A stretch of 33,455 nucleotides of DNA from Chloroflexota bacterium (GTDB lineage Bacteria; Chloroflexota; Chloroflexia; Thermobaculales; Thermobaculaceae), in assembly GCA_902810765.1 (NCBI GenBank), contig CADDYR010000009.1, forward strand, positions 1-33,455, given 5' to 3'. Below the pieces are notes generated by a model, which was given only the letters and a program-made list of their open reading frames with translations, was not told the DNA's origin and ran no database searches. The translations under genes and the position numbers were made by a program. Shown here piece by piece: positions 16,376 through 25,346 of the stretch. How positions within the stretch are numbered: position 1 is the first letter of the stretch; the number at the start of each line of letters is the position of its first letter.

Positions 16376-16954
16376 ATGGGAAGGATAGACGGCCGAAAGG
16401 TGCTGGCGCTCCTGGAGCAGGAGTTCGAGGACGTGGAGGTGACGCAGCCCGTCGAGAGCCTCAGGAGCGAGGGGGCCCAGGTCGTGCTCGCGGGCTCCGG
16501 CAGGGGCGAGTACACCGGTAAGAAGGGCAGCACGATCCGGGAGGACATCTCCGCGGAGCAGGCGAATCCGGCGGAGTTCGACGCGCTCGTCGTGCCGGGC
16601 GGCCGCGCGCCGGAGAAGATGAGGATGTGCGAGCCGATGGTCGAGCTCGTCCGGGAGTTCCATCGGGCGGGCAAGCCGGTCGCTGCCGTCTGCCACGGAC
16701 CTCAGCTGCTGATCAGCGCCGACGTGCTCCGCGGCCGCCGGGCCACCTCCTATCCTGCCATCGACGTCGACCTCCGCAACGCCGGAGCGAAGTGGGTGGA
16801 CGAGGAGGTGGTGGAGGACGGCAACCTGATCACGTCCCGCCGTCCGGGCGATCTCGGGGCTTTCAGCGAGGCGCTCATCCAACAGCTCGCAAGCCGCGAG
16901 CCCGTGGCCGCCGCCACCGGTACCACCACGACCTACGGCTCGACCCACGCCTGA
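16376..16954 (+). CDS. DJ-1/PfpI-family protein (PfpI protease / glutamine-amidotransferase-like)
   Basis: 192 aa, usual PfpI length. KVLALLEQEFEDVEVTQPVESLRSEG matches the family N-terminus with the active-site Glu region, PAEFDALVVPGGRAPEKMR follows, and the nucleophile elbow AVCHGPQ holds Cys106 with His107. Relatives include intracellular cysteine peptidases and Maillard deglycases that repair glyoxal-damaged proteins and nucleotides. The ATG at 16376 has AGGTGTG upstream and lies 13 nt after the CorA stop; an in-frame start further upstream would run into corA. The last 20 residues are a Thr/Ala-rich tail. Protease versus deglycase activity cannot be decided from sequence. Confidence 0.9.
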   Translation: MGRIDGRKVLALLEQEFEDVEVTQPVESLRSEGAQVVLAGSGRGEYTGKKGSTIREDISAEQANPAEFDALVVPGGRAPEKMRMCEPMVELVREFHRAGKPVAAVCHGPQLLISADVLRGRRATSYPAIDVDLRNAGAKWVDEEVVEDGNLITSRRPGDLGAFSEALIQQLASREPVAAATGTTTTYGSTHA

Positions 16955-16964
16955 CCCGATCCGG

Positions 16965-17615
16965 TTAGGGCTGCTGTCCTGCGGGCGTGCCCGGCGAGCG
17001 TCCGGCGAGCAGCCAGCCGGTCAGGCGATGGCGCAGCGGGATGAGGAACAGCCCTCCGAAGAGCAGGAGCTTGCGGCTCAGGGGTGCCGGGTCCCAGAAG
17101 TACTCGCGCTCCAGCCTATAGCTCTCCTGCCACCTCCAGCCCTTCGGCACCTGGATCCGAACCTTGCCTCCCGTGCGCTTAATGAACGCGACCGAGTTGT
17201 TCTCGAGCGCGTTCGGCCGCTTCTTCGGATACCACACCCAGATGTGGTCCACGGAAGCCTCGATCTTGAACGGGATGTGCTTCGCCTCGAGCACGCTCGC
17301 CAGCACGACCATGCGCGCCTCGCAGTCGCCGCTGCCCTGTGCGAGCACCTCCTTCGGCGTCGGAAAGTACCACGGAACGCCCATCGTCGTCCACGGCACC
17401 GAGTACGGCACGTACTTGTCGAGCACCAGCCTCTGGATGGTATCCGGATCGTCAGGCAGCTTGCGTGCGAGCGGCCTCACGGCCGCGGGGTCTATGGGCG
17501 GATGAATGGCTCGGGGTATCGAGCGCAGGAGCAGCAACGGGTTGGGATACAGTACGAACAGCGCCCAGATCAGACACAGCAGGAACGTCACCGCCGCTCT
17601 GACTAGGCGCCCCAC
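16965..17615 (-). CDS. membrane protein with transglutaminase-like cysteine-protease core
   Basis: 216 aa from the GTG, which has AAGGAGG 8 nt upstream. There is a membrane helix at about residues 7-30 (TFLLCLIWALFVLYPNPLLLL). A transglutaminase-like core follows: GSGDCEARMVVLASVLEAKHIPFKIEA with probable nucleophile Cys98, and SVDHIWVWYP with His124, about 26 residues on, as in this fold. The third acidic residue is not obvious. A second hydrophobic segment (LLLFGGLFLIPL) lies near the C-terminus. Proteins of this kind are peptidases or non-catalytic relatives. The gene ends 11 nt from the convergent DJ-1 gene. The next gene upstream on the same strand is the EamA transporter, about 180 nt away. 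I do not know the substrate. Confidence 0.78.
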   Translation of the reverse strand: MGRLVRAAVTFLLCLIWALFVLYPNPLLLLRSIPRAIHPPIDPAAVRPLARKLPDDPDTIQRLVLDKYVPYSVPWTTMGVPWYFPTPKEVLAQGSGDCEARMVVLASVLEAKHIPFKIEASVDHIWVWYPKKRPNALENNSVAFIKRTGGKVRIQVPKGWRWQESYRLEREYFWDPAPLSRKLLLFGGLFLIPLRHRLTGWLLAGRSPGTPAGQQP

Positions 17616-17783
17616 ATCTACCACCTCCTTGCCCGCGCGTCTGATTGTACTCCCGATCCATGGAGCCGACAACGCCTCCGCGGGAAAGCAAGCTTCGCCT
17701 CGGTGAATACTCCTCCGAAGACGGGGACTGCCGCCCCTTGGAGGCGTGCGGCCATCGGACGGGACGGGCGAGCGGTGTTGCGG

Positions 17784-17812
17784 GCTCGCGACCGCGCTAG
17801 CCGATCGCGAGC
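17784..17812 (-). terminator. possible hairpin at the end of the EamA gene
   Basis: Perfect 8-bp arms GCTCGCGA and TCGCGAGC spaced by 13 nt, spanning the EamA stop codon. No T-run. It may serve as a weak terminator. Confidence 0.3.
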
Positions 17813-18657
17813 GACAGCACCCCCGCGACCATCAGTGCGGCGGCCAGCAGGCGCACGCGGGCGTGGCCCTCCGCAAGCAGGCGCGCGCCCAGCACGGTGC
17901 CGATGAGTATGCTGATCTCCCTCGCAGGAGCCACGTAGCTGACGGGCGTGAAGACGAGCGCGGTGAGCACCAGGATGTACGCGAGAGGCATTAGCACCGC
18001 CACCCCCAGGACCGGAAGCCTATGCTGCTCCCACTCCTTGCGGACCTGATCGAGCCGCCCGCGCACGGAGGGGTAGAGCAGCGCTGCGCGACCCGAGTTC
18101 GCGGCCCAATCGAGGAGGAGCGGAGGCACCGCCAGGGTACTCACCGCATGCTTGTCCCAAAGCGTGTAGCTCGCGATGAACACGCCGGTGGCGAGCGCGT
18201 ACAGGATGCCGGCGCGAGCGGTCCGGCCGCCGGCCCGGATGCTCCCGCCGGCCATGAGAAAGACTCCCACTCCGATCAGGAGCGTGCCCACGAGCGCGAG
18301 CCCCGACGGGCGCTCGCCGAGGATCAGTATCGCCATTCCGGAGGCGATCATGGGCCCGGTACCGCGCGCTATCGGGTAGACGACGGAGAGGTCCGCCTTC
18401 CGGTAGGCGAGCTGCAGGAACACCAGGTAGCCCGTCTGCAGCAGCACGCTCCCCAGGATAAAAGCGTAGCTCAACCACGTCATCGCCGGGCGCGCGACGA
18501 CCACGGCGCCGACCGCGAGCGGGAGGTAGATCAGGCCGGCGAGCAGAGACACCAGCCAGATGAACGGGACCGCGCCGCCCGTTCGCTTCGCGAGCAGGTT
18601 CCAGGTGGCGTGGAAGCAGGCGGCGACGAGCACGAGGACGAGCGCGAGCGTCGTCAA
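17797..18657 (-). CDS. EamA-family (DMT superfamily) transporter
   Basis: 286 aa with about ten hydrophobic helices in two EamA repeats, the usual layout. The first repeat has CFHATWNLLAKRTGG and VVYPIARGTGPMIASGMAILILGERPS; the second has FIASYTLWDKHAVSTL and VSYVAPAREISILIGTVLGARLLAEG. Members export or import amino acids, nucleotides, sugars or metabolites. The start is TTG, with AGGA 7 nt before it (CCAGGACACAGAC). The gene is divergent from the M3 peptidase across a 224-nt gap. The substrate is unknown; the spacing to the membrane protein downstream (about 180 nt) argues against tight coupling. Confidence 0.9.
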   Translation of the reverse strand: MTTLALVLVLVAACFHATWNLLAKRTGGAVPFIWLVSLLAGLIYLPLAVGAVVVARPAMTWLSYAFILGSVLLQTGYLVFLQLAYRKADLSVVYPIARGTGPMIASGMAILILGERPSGLALVGTLLIGVGVFLMAGGSIRAGGRTARAGILYALATGVFIASYTLWDKHAVSTLAVPPLLLDWAANSGRAALLYPSVRGRLDQVRKEWEQHRLPVLGVAVLMPLAYILVLTALVFTPVSYVAPAREISILIGTVLGARLLAEGHARVRLLAAALMVAGVLSLAIG

Positions 18658-18799
18658 GTCTGTGTCCTGGCTATGGGAGGATGGTCATGGCTCACAGCTT
18701 CCCCCGATTGCGGGATGGGCCGCCCGATCATGGCAAGGCGCGACGGCGCCCGAGGCGACGGTCAGTATACCAACCAGGGGCGCTCGCCAGCCCACGACG

Positions 18800-18830
18800 T
18801 TTGCCCGCCGATGACTGCTGCGTGTAAGAT
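18800..18830 (+). promoter_or_regulatory. possible promoter of the M3 peptidase gene
   Basis: TTGCCC, an 18-nt spacer, then TAAGAT near 18825-18830, about 50 nt upstream of the chosen GTG. The match is moderate. Confidence 0.35.
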
Positions 18831-18881
18831 ACGGTGACCGACTCGTGGTGCAAGTTGATCTCCAGGAAAGGGGCATTCACA

Positions 18882-20696
18882 GTGACCAGCGCTGTCCAGC
18901 AACTGCCGCACTGGGACATGAGCGCCGTCTACCCCGGACTCGAGTCGCCGGAGTTCGCCAAGGCGTTCGACCGGGCCGTCCGAGACATCGCACAGCTGGC
19001 ATCGTTCTTCGACGAGAACGACGTCGGCAAGCAGGAACCGGCGCCGCTCGATGACGGGACGGTGCGGACGTTCGAGGAGGTCATACGGCGGTACAACGCG
19101 CTGCTCGACGAGCTCCGGACGCTCGGCGCGTACATCCAGGGGTTCGTCACGACGGACTCCCGGAACGATACGGCGCAGGCGCGCCTGAGCGAGCTGCAGC
19201 AGCACAGCGTGCTGATGTCCCAGCTGAGCGTGCGGCTGACCGCCTGGATAGGCTCGCTCGACGTCGAGGAGCTGATCCGCCGCTCGGAGGTCGCGAGGGA
19301 GCACGAGTTCGCCCTGCGCGAGGCCAGGACCGAGTCGGAGCACCTGATGAGCCCCGCGGAGGAGGCGCTGGCGGCCGAGCTGAACGTGGTCGCGGGCGTC
19401 GCGTGGAGCAAGCTGCACAGCAGTGCCACCTCCCAGCTGACCGTTCCGGTGACGCTCGACGGCGAGACGCGCGTGCTGCCGATGAGCGAGGTGCGCAACC
19501 TCGCGTACGATCCGGATCGCGGGGTTCGGCGCACCGCGTACGAGGCGGAGCTCGGGGCGTGGAAGCAGGCTGCACTGCCCCTGGCGGCCGCGCTGAACAG
19601 CATCAAGGGGCAGTCGAACACGCTCGACCGCAGGCAGGGATGGGGCTCTCCCCTGGACAAGGCGCTCTTCAACAACCGGATTGATCGGGAGACGCTGGAC
19701 GCGATGCTCGCGGCGGCGCGGGAGTCATTCCCCGACTTCCGTCGCTACCTCCGGGCGAAGGCCCGTGCGCTCGGCCTGGACGTGCTGGCCTGGTACGACC
19801 TGTTCGCCCCCGTGGGCGGCTCGGCGCGCACGTGGGAGTTCCCGGAGGCGGCTGCATACATCCAGGAGCAGTTCGGCACGTACTCTCCGAAGCTGCGGGA
19901 GCTCGCGCGCCGGGCGTTCGAGGAGCGCTGGATAGACGCGGAGCCGCGCGAGGGGAAGGTGGACGGCGCGTTCTGCATGTCGCTGCGCGGTGACGAGTCG
20001 CGCGTGCTCACCAACTACAAGCGGGCGTTCGGCGGCGTGAGCACACTCGCGCACGAGCTCGGCCACGCCTACCACAACCTGAACAAGGCGGGCAGGACGA
20101 TGCTGCAGCAGGCCACGCCGATGACGCTCGCGGAGACCGCCAGCATCTTCTGCGAGACGATCGTGTTCCAGGCCGCGCTGCGCGACGCAGACGAGCAGGA
20201 GCAGATCGCCATCCTGGAGGAGTCCCTTCAGGGCTCCTGCCAGGTCGTGGTGGACATCACCAGCAGGTTCCTGTTCGAGCAGGCGGTGTTAGAGGGGCGT
20301 CTGAAGCACGAGCTGTCGGTGGACGAGCTCAACGCCTTGATGGTGCGGGCCCAGAAGGACACTTATGGAGATGGCCTCGACCCCGACGCCCTTCACCCGT
20401 ACATGTGGGCGGTGAAGAGCCACTACTACAGCGCCGCGCGCCCGTTCTACAACTTCCCGTACATGTTCGGCCTGCTCTTCGGCCTCGGGCTGTACGCAAA
20501 GTACAGGGAGGATCCGGACTCCTTCCGGGCCGGCTACGACGACCTGCTCTCGTCCACCGGGCTGGCCGACGCCGCGAGCCTCGCCGAGCGCTTCGGGATC
20601 AACATACGCACCGAGAGCTTCTGGAGGTCGAGCCTGGACGTTATCCGGGGAGATGTGGACCGCTACGAGGCCCTGATCGAGCGCGCCAATCAGTAG
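18882..20696 (+). CDS. pepF: M3-family oligoendopeptidase (PepF-like)
   Basis: 604 aa, typical of the PepF group. The metal-binding motif is HELGHAYH, with His391, Glu392 and His395. The third ligand is the Glu in MTLAETASIFCET, about 27 residues further on. These zinc metallopeptidases cut short peptides of roughly 7-17 residues in the cytoplasm. The N-terminal helical part (WDMSAVYPGLESPEFAKAFDRA) is normal for the family. The GTG at 18882 is preferred because AGGAAAGGGG lies before it; an in-frame GTG at 18834 lacks a site. With the tricorn homologue it gives the cell a second peptide-degrading enzyme. Its last 7 nt overlap the end of the convergent phosphatase gene. Confidence 0.93.
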   Translation: MTSAVQQLPHWDMSAVYPGLESPEFAKAFDRAVRDIAQLASFFDENDVGKQEPAPLDDGTVRTFEEVIRRYNALLDELRTLGAYIQGFVTTDSRNDTAQARLSELQQHSVLMSQLSVRLTAWIGSLDVEELIRRSEVAREHEFALREARTESEHLMSPAEEALAAELNVVAGVAWSKLHSSATSQLTVPVTLDGETRVLPMSEVRNLAYDPDRGVRRTAYEAELGAWKQAALPLAAALNSIKGQSNTLDRRQGWGSPLDKALFNNRIDRETLDAMLAAARESFPDFRRYLRAKARALGLDVLAWYDLFAPVGGSARTWEFPEAAAYIQEQFGTYSPKLRELARRAFEERWIDAEPREGKVDGAFCMSLRGDESRVLTNYKRAFGGVSTLAHELGHAYHNLNKAGRTMLQQATPMTLAETASIFCETIVFQAALRDADEQEQIAILEESLQGSCQVVVDITSRFLFEQAVLEGRLKHELSVDELNALMVRAQKDTYGDGLDPDALHPYMWAVKSHYYSAARPFYNFPYMFGLLFGLGLYAKYREDPDSFRAGYDDLLSSTGLADAASLAERFGINIRTESFWRSSLDVIRGDVDRYEALIERANQ

Positions 20697-21244
20697 ACCT
20701 GCCGCGGGCACACAAATCCGGTCACGACCCGTCCATCGCGGACGACCGCGACCCCGCAGAAGCCGACGGAGCGCCAGAGGTCGAACGGATCCTGCTGTCC
20801 TCCACTGAGAGAGGACATCCAGGCCGCGAGCGAGAGGCCGTGCCCGCAGACCGCGACGTCGCCCGCGGCCTCCTCGAGGATGCGCTCGAGGCAGGACCTC
20901 ATCCTGGTCCGCGTATCCGCGAGTGACTCCCACCCCTCGTGCGCGCCCTCGAAGAAGCACCTGACCTCGGCCTCGTAGTCGGGTATCCATCGCGCCGGTC
21001 TCCTCACCTCACGGAGGCAGCCGAGCGTCACCACGGGGAGACGGTGGCGAGCGGCCGCGGGAGAGATCGTGGCGACCGCCTTGGGCTCGGGGCTCGAGTA
21101 AATCGCGTGAACCCGCTCCCAGAAGGTGGCGAGCGCGAGCTCGCGAGCCTGCCGCTCGCCTTCTTCCGACAGCTGCCACTCCCGGCTCGGGCGCCCGTCC
21201 GGCGCGGTCCGCGCATGGCGCACGACGTAGAAGGTAGCGCTCAC
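20690..21244 (-). CDS. histidine phosphatase family protein (phosphoglycerate-mutase-like)
   Basis: 184 aa. The phospho-accepting motif is VVRHARTAPDG (Arg9-His10), a variant of the common RHG in which Ala follows the His, as in several short members. SSPEPKAVATISPAA provides the usual second Arg-equivalent region, and CGHGLSLAAW holds the second catalytic His. Members dephosphorylate sugar phosphates, nucleotides or proteins in the cytoplasm. The start is GTG, overlapping the AcuC-like stop by 4 nt (GTGA, 21241-21244), so translation is coupled to that gene. It ends 7 nt inside the convergent peptidase gene. The substrate is unknown. Confidence 0.88.
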   Translation of the reverse strand: MSATFYVVRHARTAPDGRPSREWQLSEEGERQARELALATFWERVHAIYSSPEPKAVATISPAAARHRLPVVTLGCLREVRRPARWIPDYEAEVRCFFEGAHEGWESLADTRTRMRSCLERILEEAAGDVAVCGHGLSLAAWMSSLSGGQQDPFDLWRSVGFCGVAVVRDGRVVTGFVCPRQVY

Positions 21245-22356
21245 GATGCCAGGAGGGGGCTGTGGCCGCGGAGCTGGCGCACGGTGGCCTCCATCGCCCC
21301 GAGCGCCCTGCCGTCGCTCGTCTCGGGCTCGAGGAACGTCCTCGGGGCCTCGCGTCCGTATGTATCCTCGAAGAGGCTCCTCCACCCCAGCGGCGTCTCC
21401 TCGGGCAGCGACATTCCCGCGACCGTCAGCGCTATCGCCGCCCAGCACGCGCACACGTTCGAGGGATTGTAGCCGCCGCCGCCGAGGAGCAGGAGCCTGC
21501 CGTCGCACAGCTCTCGTGCAAGGTCCGAGACCGACCGCGCGATCCGCATGTACGGCCCCGTGCTCCACTCGACGTGCGCGAGTGGGTCGTTCGCGTGGGC
21601 GTCAGCCCCGCACTGAACGACGAGGAGCTCGGGACGGAACGCACGGATGGCGGGTTCGGCGACCTCGCACCACCCGAGCTCTGCGGCGTCGTCCCCGGCG
21701 AAAGGCTCCATCACGAGGTTGAGCTTCAGCCCCCGTGCGGTGCCCTCGCCCAGCTCGTCCACAAAGCCGGTCCCCGGGAATATGTATCGGCCGCTCTCGT
21801 GGAAGTCCACGTCGAGCAGCCAGTCCTGGTCCCGAAATCCATAGAACACGCCGTCGCCGTGGTGCACGTCTACGTCGAGGTACAGGGCACGCGACACCCC
21901 ATACCTTTGGCGGGCGACGGCGAGCGCGATCGCGGCGTCGTTCAGGATACAGAAGCCGGACGCGCGGCCGGGGTGAGCGTGATGGAACCCGCCCCCGACG
22001 CTGAAAGCGATACCCTCGGCGGACATTACGGTATCGAGCGCACGCAGGGTGCCGCCCACGCCCCAGAGCGCGGCATCCAGGCAGCCGGGAAAGGCTGGCG
22101 TGTCGCCAAGGTCCAGATAGCCCTCGCCGGTCTTGCTCACCGAGCGCAGGAAGCGGATATACTTCCCGGTGTGGAAGAGCAGCGCGTCCTCCTCCGTGGC
22201 CTGCTCGATGGGACGCAGGCGGTTGTCCTCGAACAGCCCGCACGCCCGCATGAGCTCGACGGCGAGCTCGACGCGGCGCTGGTTGAACGGATGCCCGGGG
22301 CCGAAGTAGTAGGACTGGATCTCCGGGCCGTAGAAGACGCTGAGTCTGCCGCTCAC
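21241..22356 (-). CDS. AcuC-like histone-deacetylase-family protein (class I HDAC fold)
   Basis: 371 aa. The catalytic His pair is in GGGFHHAHPG (His125/126). The zinc ligands fit Asp163 and His165 in DVDVHHGDGV and Asp257 in GADAHANDP, and the transition-state Tyr is in GGGGYN. All expected active-site residues are present. Bacterial relatives deacetylate protein lysine (AcuC acts on acetyl-CoA synthetase), polyamines or acetylated natural products. The start is GTG with a weak GGAGA site 11 nt upstream. It is the first gene of a two-gene operon with the phosphatase and is divergent from the DHA2 transporter. No acetyltransferase or acsA gene is nearby, so the partner is not given by context. 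Confidence 0.92.
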   Translation of the reverse strand: MSGRLSVFYGPEIQSYYFGPGHPFNQRRVELAVELMRACGLFEDNRLRPIEQATEEDALLFHTGKYIRFLRSVSKTGEGYLDLGDTPAFPGCLDAALWGVGGTLRALDTVMSAEGIAFSVGGGFHHAHPGRASGFCILNDAAIALAVARQRYGVSRALYLDVDVHHGDGVFYGFRDQDWLLDVDFHESGRYIFPGTGFVDELGEGTARGLKLNLVMEPFAGDDAAELGWCEVAEPAIRAFRPELLVVQCGADAHANDPLAHVEWSTGPYMRIARSVSDLARELCDGRLLLLGGGGYNPSNVCACWAAIALTVAGMSLPEETPLGWRSLFEDTYGREAPRTFLEPETSDGRALGAMEATVRQLRGHSPLLAS

Positions 22357-22436
22357 AGGTACTGGCTCTCCATTGCTATGGACGCTGACAAGTATAGGCG
22401 CCGCGGCAGCGCGGCGGGAAGGGACGGTCGAGGGAA

Positions 22437-23963
22437 GTGACGGAGGTCACCGAGCGCGGGTATCGTTCCGAGGCATCGGTCCGCCTCGTGCTGGCCGGGC
22501 TCATGCTCGCCACGTTCCTCGCAGCGATGGACAGCAGCATCGTGAGCACCGCGATGCCCACGATCACAGGGATCCTCGGCGGGTTCGGGCTGTACAGCTG
22601 GGTGTTCTCGATCTACCTGCTGACCTCGACGGTAACCGTGCCGATCTTCGGGAAGCTTGCGGACCTCTACGGCAGGAAGCGCGTGCTGCTGGCGGGCGTT
22701 GCCGTGTTCATCGCGGGCTCGGCGCTCTGCGGCTCCGCCCAGGACATGACGCAGCTCGTGATCTACAGGGGCATCCAGGGCGTGGGCAGCGGGGCGATAC
22801 TACCGGTCGCCATCACGATACCCGGAGACATCTTTCCTCCCCGCGAGCGGGCGCGCGTTCAGGGGCTCATCGGCAGCGTCTGGGGAGTGGCGGCAGTGGC
22901 GGGTCCCGCACTCGGAGGGCTGATCGTCGAGCACACTAGCTGGCGCTGGATCTTCTACCTGAACCTGCCCGTCGCCCTGCTCGCCGTGCCGACGATCGTG
23001 CTCTGCTACCACGAGCACCTGCAGGTCCGAAAGCATCGCATTGACTATGCCGGTGCGCTCACGCTCGCGCTGGGCACCGCGGCTCTGCTGCTCGGGCTCA
23101 CCTCGGGCGGAAGGGACTGGCCGTGGCTGAGCGCGCAGAGCCTCGCGCTCTTCGGTCTCTTCGTGGTCTCCTACTCCGCGTTCTTCCGGATCGAGCGGGG
23201 CGTAGGCGAGCCCGTGCTGCCCCTCGGTCTCCTCCGGAACGGCTACATCGCCGCCGCGAGCCTAGCCAGCTTCCTGATTGGCGGCGTGATGACGGGCGTC
23301 ATCAGCTACGTGCCGCTCTTCGCCCAGGGCGTGCTCGGCTCCTCGCCGACCGTCGCGGGCGCCGCGGTGGCCGCGATGTCCATCGGCTGGACGCTCGCCG
23401 GGACGCTGACCGGCAGGGTGCTCACCTCGTGGGGCTACAGATCCACGGCGATCCTGGGAGGAGGATTGCTGCTGTTCGGAGTGCTGCTACTGCTGCCCAT
23501 CGGGCCGGGTTACGGCGCCGCGTACGTCGGTCTGTGCTCCTTCGTGTGCGGGCTCGGGCTCGGGTTCTCGACCACAGCATTCGTGGTCGGCATCCAGAAC
23601 GAGGTTGGCTGGGAGACCCGGGGCAGCGCGACCGCGTCGAATCTGTTCGTTCGGAGCCTGGGCGCGACGATCTGGGTGGCGGCCCTCGGGAGCGTGATCA
23701 ACGGGGTCCTGGCGCGGGCGGTAGCCCGGCACGCGCCATCCGGCTCATCTGCCCGATCCCTCGACCTGATCAACTCGCTCCTCGATCCGGCGAAGGCGAG
23801 CACGATGGACGGGGCGCTGCGTCACGCGGTCCGGCTGGGACTGTCCGAGGGGATCCACTGGGCGTACGTGCTGGAGGCGGCGACGGCCGTGCTCGCGCTC
23901 GTGGCGATCTTCCTGCTGCCGCGCAGAGGGGGCGAGGGATTCGAGCGGCCGGCGCCGGAATGA
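22437..23963 (+). CDS. DHA2-family MFS drug-efflux transporter (EmrB/QacA type, 14 TM)
   Basis: 508 aa with about 14 hydrophobic helices. The first helix carries LAAMDSSIVSTAMPTI, the DHA2 signature around the membrane Asp. MFS motif A is GKLADLYGRKRVLL, and motif C-like glycines are in VAGPALGGLIVEHTSWRWIFYLNLP. Members expel cationic drugs, antibiotics or metabolites by proton antiport. The start is GTG at 22437; the nearby GAGGGA lies unusually close, so the exact start is uncertain. The gene is divergent from the AcuC-like gene, 80 nt away. The next gene, citrate synthase, has its own promoter 36 nt downstream, so they are probably separate units. The substrate is unknown. Confidence 0.92.
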   Translation: MTEVTERGYRSEASVRLVLAGLMLATFLAAMDSSIVSTAMPTITGILGGFGLYSWVFSIYLLTSTVTVPIFGKLADLYGRKRVLLAGVAVFIAGSALCGSAQDMTQLVIYRGIQGVGSGAILPVAITIPGDIFPPRERARVQGLIGSVWGVAAVAGPALGGLIVEHTSWRWIFYLNLPVALLAVPTIVLCYHEHLQVRKHRIDYAGALTLALGTAALLLGLTSGGRDWPWLSAQSLALFGLFVVSYSAFFRIERGVGEPVLPLGLLRNGYIAAASLASFLIGGVMTGVISYVPLFAQGVLGSSPTVAGAAVAAMSIGWTLAGTLTGRVLTSWGYRSTAILGGGLLLFGVLLLLPIGPGYGAAYVGLCSFVCGLGLGFSTTAFVVGIQNEVGWETRGSATASNLFVRSLGATIWVAALGSVINGVLARAVARHAPSGSSARSLDLINSLLDPAKASTMDGALRHAVRLGLSEGIHWAYVLEAATAVLALVAIFLLPRRGGEGFERPAPE

Positions 23964-23999
23964 GCGGAGTCGTGGCTCCAGCAGCACCCCTCTCGGCCG

Positions 24000-24029
24000 T
24001 TGACAGGGTCGGACGGGTGTATCTATGCT
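24000..24029 (+). promoter_or_regulatory. sigma70-type promoter of citrate synthase
   Basis: Perfect -35 TTGACA (24000-24005), 18-nt spacer, -10 TATGCT (24024-24029). It begins 37 nt after the transporter stop and gives a leader of about 45 nt. Confidence 0.6.
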
Positions 24030-24079
24030 GAGTGCGAGCACAAACGCCGCGGGCGACCGCCCGTACCGAAGAGGAAGAG

Positions 24080-25267
24080 ATGCAAGACATGTCGACACAC
24101 GGGGCTGGGGACAGGGGCAACCCTCGCGCTGCGGCCGCTGACGGCCTCGAGGGGGTCGTGGCCGCTCGCACGACGCTGAGCGACGTGAACGGGCACGAGG
24201 GCAGGCTGACGATCAGGGGCTACAGCGTCGAGGAGCTCGCGGGGAACACGAGCTTCGAGGAGGTCGCCTACCTCCTGTGGCACGGCACGCTGCCTAAGCG
24301 GAGCGAGCTCGACGGCCTACTCGAGACTCTCGCGGGCTACCGCAGGCTGCCCGAGGAGACGCGGGGGGCGATCGAGCTGGCCGCGCGGCGCATGGGGCCG
24401 ATAGATGCCCTCCGGTTCGCCACGGCCTCCCTCACCTGCGACGACCCAAACCCCGAGGACGAGTCGCCCGAGGCGAACCTCGAGCGCGGGGCGAAGCTCC
24501 TCGCCCGTGTGCCGGTGATCGTGGCCACGTACCAGCGGCTGCGCTCCGGTCAGCCGCCAGTGGAGCCTCGCGAGGACCTCGGGATCGCCGCGAACTATCT
24601 GTACGGGCTGAGCGGGAGGGAGCCCGATCCCGCGAAGGTGAAGGGGCTCGACACCTACCTAGTGACCGTATCGGATCACGGGATGAACGCCTCGACGTTC
24701 ACCGCGCGCGTGATCGCCTCCACCGCCTCGGACATGGTCTCCGCAGTCACGGGGGCGCTCGGGGCTCTGAAGGGCTCGCTGCACGGTGGCGCGCCCGGCC
24801 CCGCGCTCGAGATGATCGAGGCGATAGGCACGCCCGAGCGCGCCGAGGCGTGGATGCGGGACGCGGTCGCGCACGGACACCGTCTCCCGGGCTTCGGGCA
24901 CAGGGTCTACAAGGTGCGCGATCCAAGGGCGGAGGTGCTGTACCAGGCCGCGGTGGCGCTCGCGGACGAGACGGGCGAGCAGCGGGCGCTCGAGCTCGCA
25001 CGCGAGGTGGAGAGGGTGGGGGTGCAGGTGCTCGCGGAGGCGAAGCCCGGCCGCAACCTCAACACGAACGTCGAGTTCTACACCGCGCTCCTGCTGCGCG
25101 AGCTCGACCTGCCGCGCGACCTCTTCACCCCGACCTTCGCCGTGGGCCGCACGGCGGGCTGGACCGCCCACGTGCTCGAGCAGCAGGCGACGGGCAGACT
25201 CATCCGACCCCAGTCGGAGTACGTCGGCCCGTACGACACCAGTTTCGTCCCGATTGACCAGCGGTAG
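24080..25267 (+). CDS. citrate synthase (or 2-methylcitrate synthase)
   Basis: 395 aa, the length of the small dimeric citrate synthases. Condenses acetyl-CoA (or propionyl-CoA) with oxaloacetate in the TCA or methylcitrate cycle. The first catalytic His is His235 in SLHGGAPG and the second His274 in GFGHRVYKVRDPRA. The third catalytic position, normally Asp in NVDFYS, is Glu332 here (NVEFYT). The C-terminal substrate segment FAVGRTAGWTAHVLEQ is intact. The ATG at 24080 is chosen because GAGGAAGAG lies immediately before it; a second ATG is at 24089. It has its own promoter. The Glu may mark a variant subfamily; citrate versus methylcitrate activity cannot be settled by eye. Confidence 0.93.
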   Translation: MQDMSTHGAGDRGNPRAAAADGLEGVVAARTTLSDVNGHEGRLTIRGYSVEELAGNTSFEEVAYLLWHGTLPKRSELDGLLETLAGYRRLPEETRGAIELAARRMGPIDALRFATASLTCDDPNPEDESPEANLERGAKLLARVPVIVATYQRLRSGQPPVEPREDLGIAANYLYGLSGREPDPAKVKGLDTYLVTVSDHGMNASTFTARVIASTASDMVSAVTGALGALKGSLHGGAPGPALEMIEAIGTPERAEAWMRDAVAHGHRLPGFGHRVYKVRDPRAEVLYQAAVALADETGEQRALELAREVERVGVQVLAEAKPGRNLNTNVEFYTALLLRELDLPRDLFTPTFAVGRTAGWTAHVLEQQATGRLIRPQSEYVGPYDTSFVPIDQR

Positions 25268-25346
25268 CGTTCGTGATATGACCGCGGGGCGTGGGCTTGT
25301 CCCGCGCATCCCCGACGCCGGACGAGCACCGTACTACTACCGGGTG

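Noticed and set aside
18834-18881. Upstream GTG start for the M3 peptidase
   Set aside because: No ribosome-binding site precedes it and it falls within a few bases of the likely transcription start; the GTG at 18882 has a purine-rich site.
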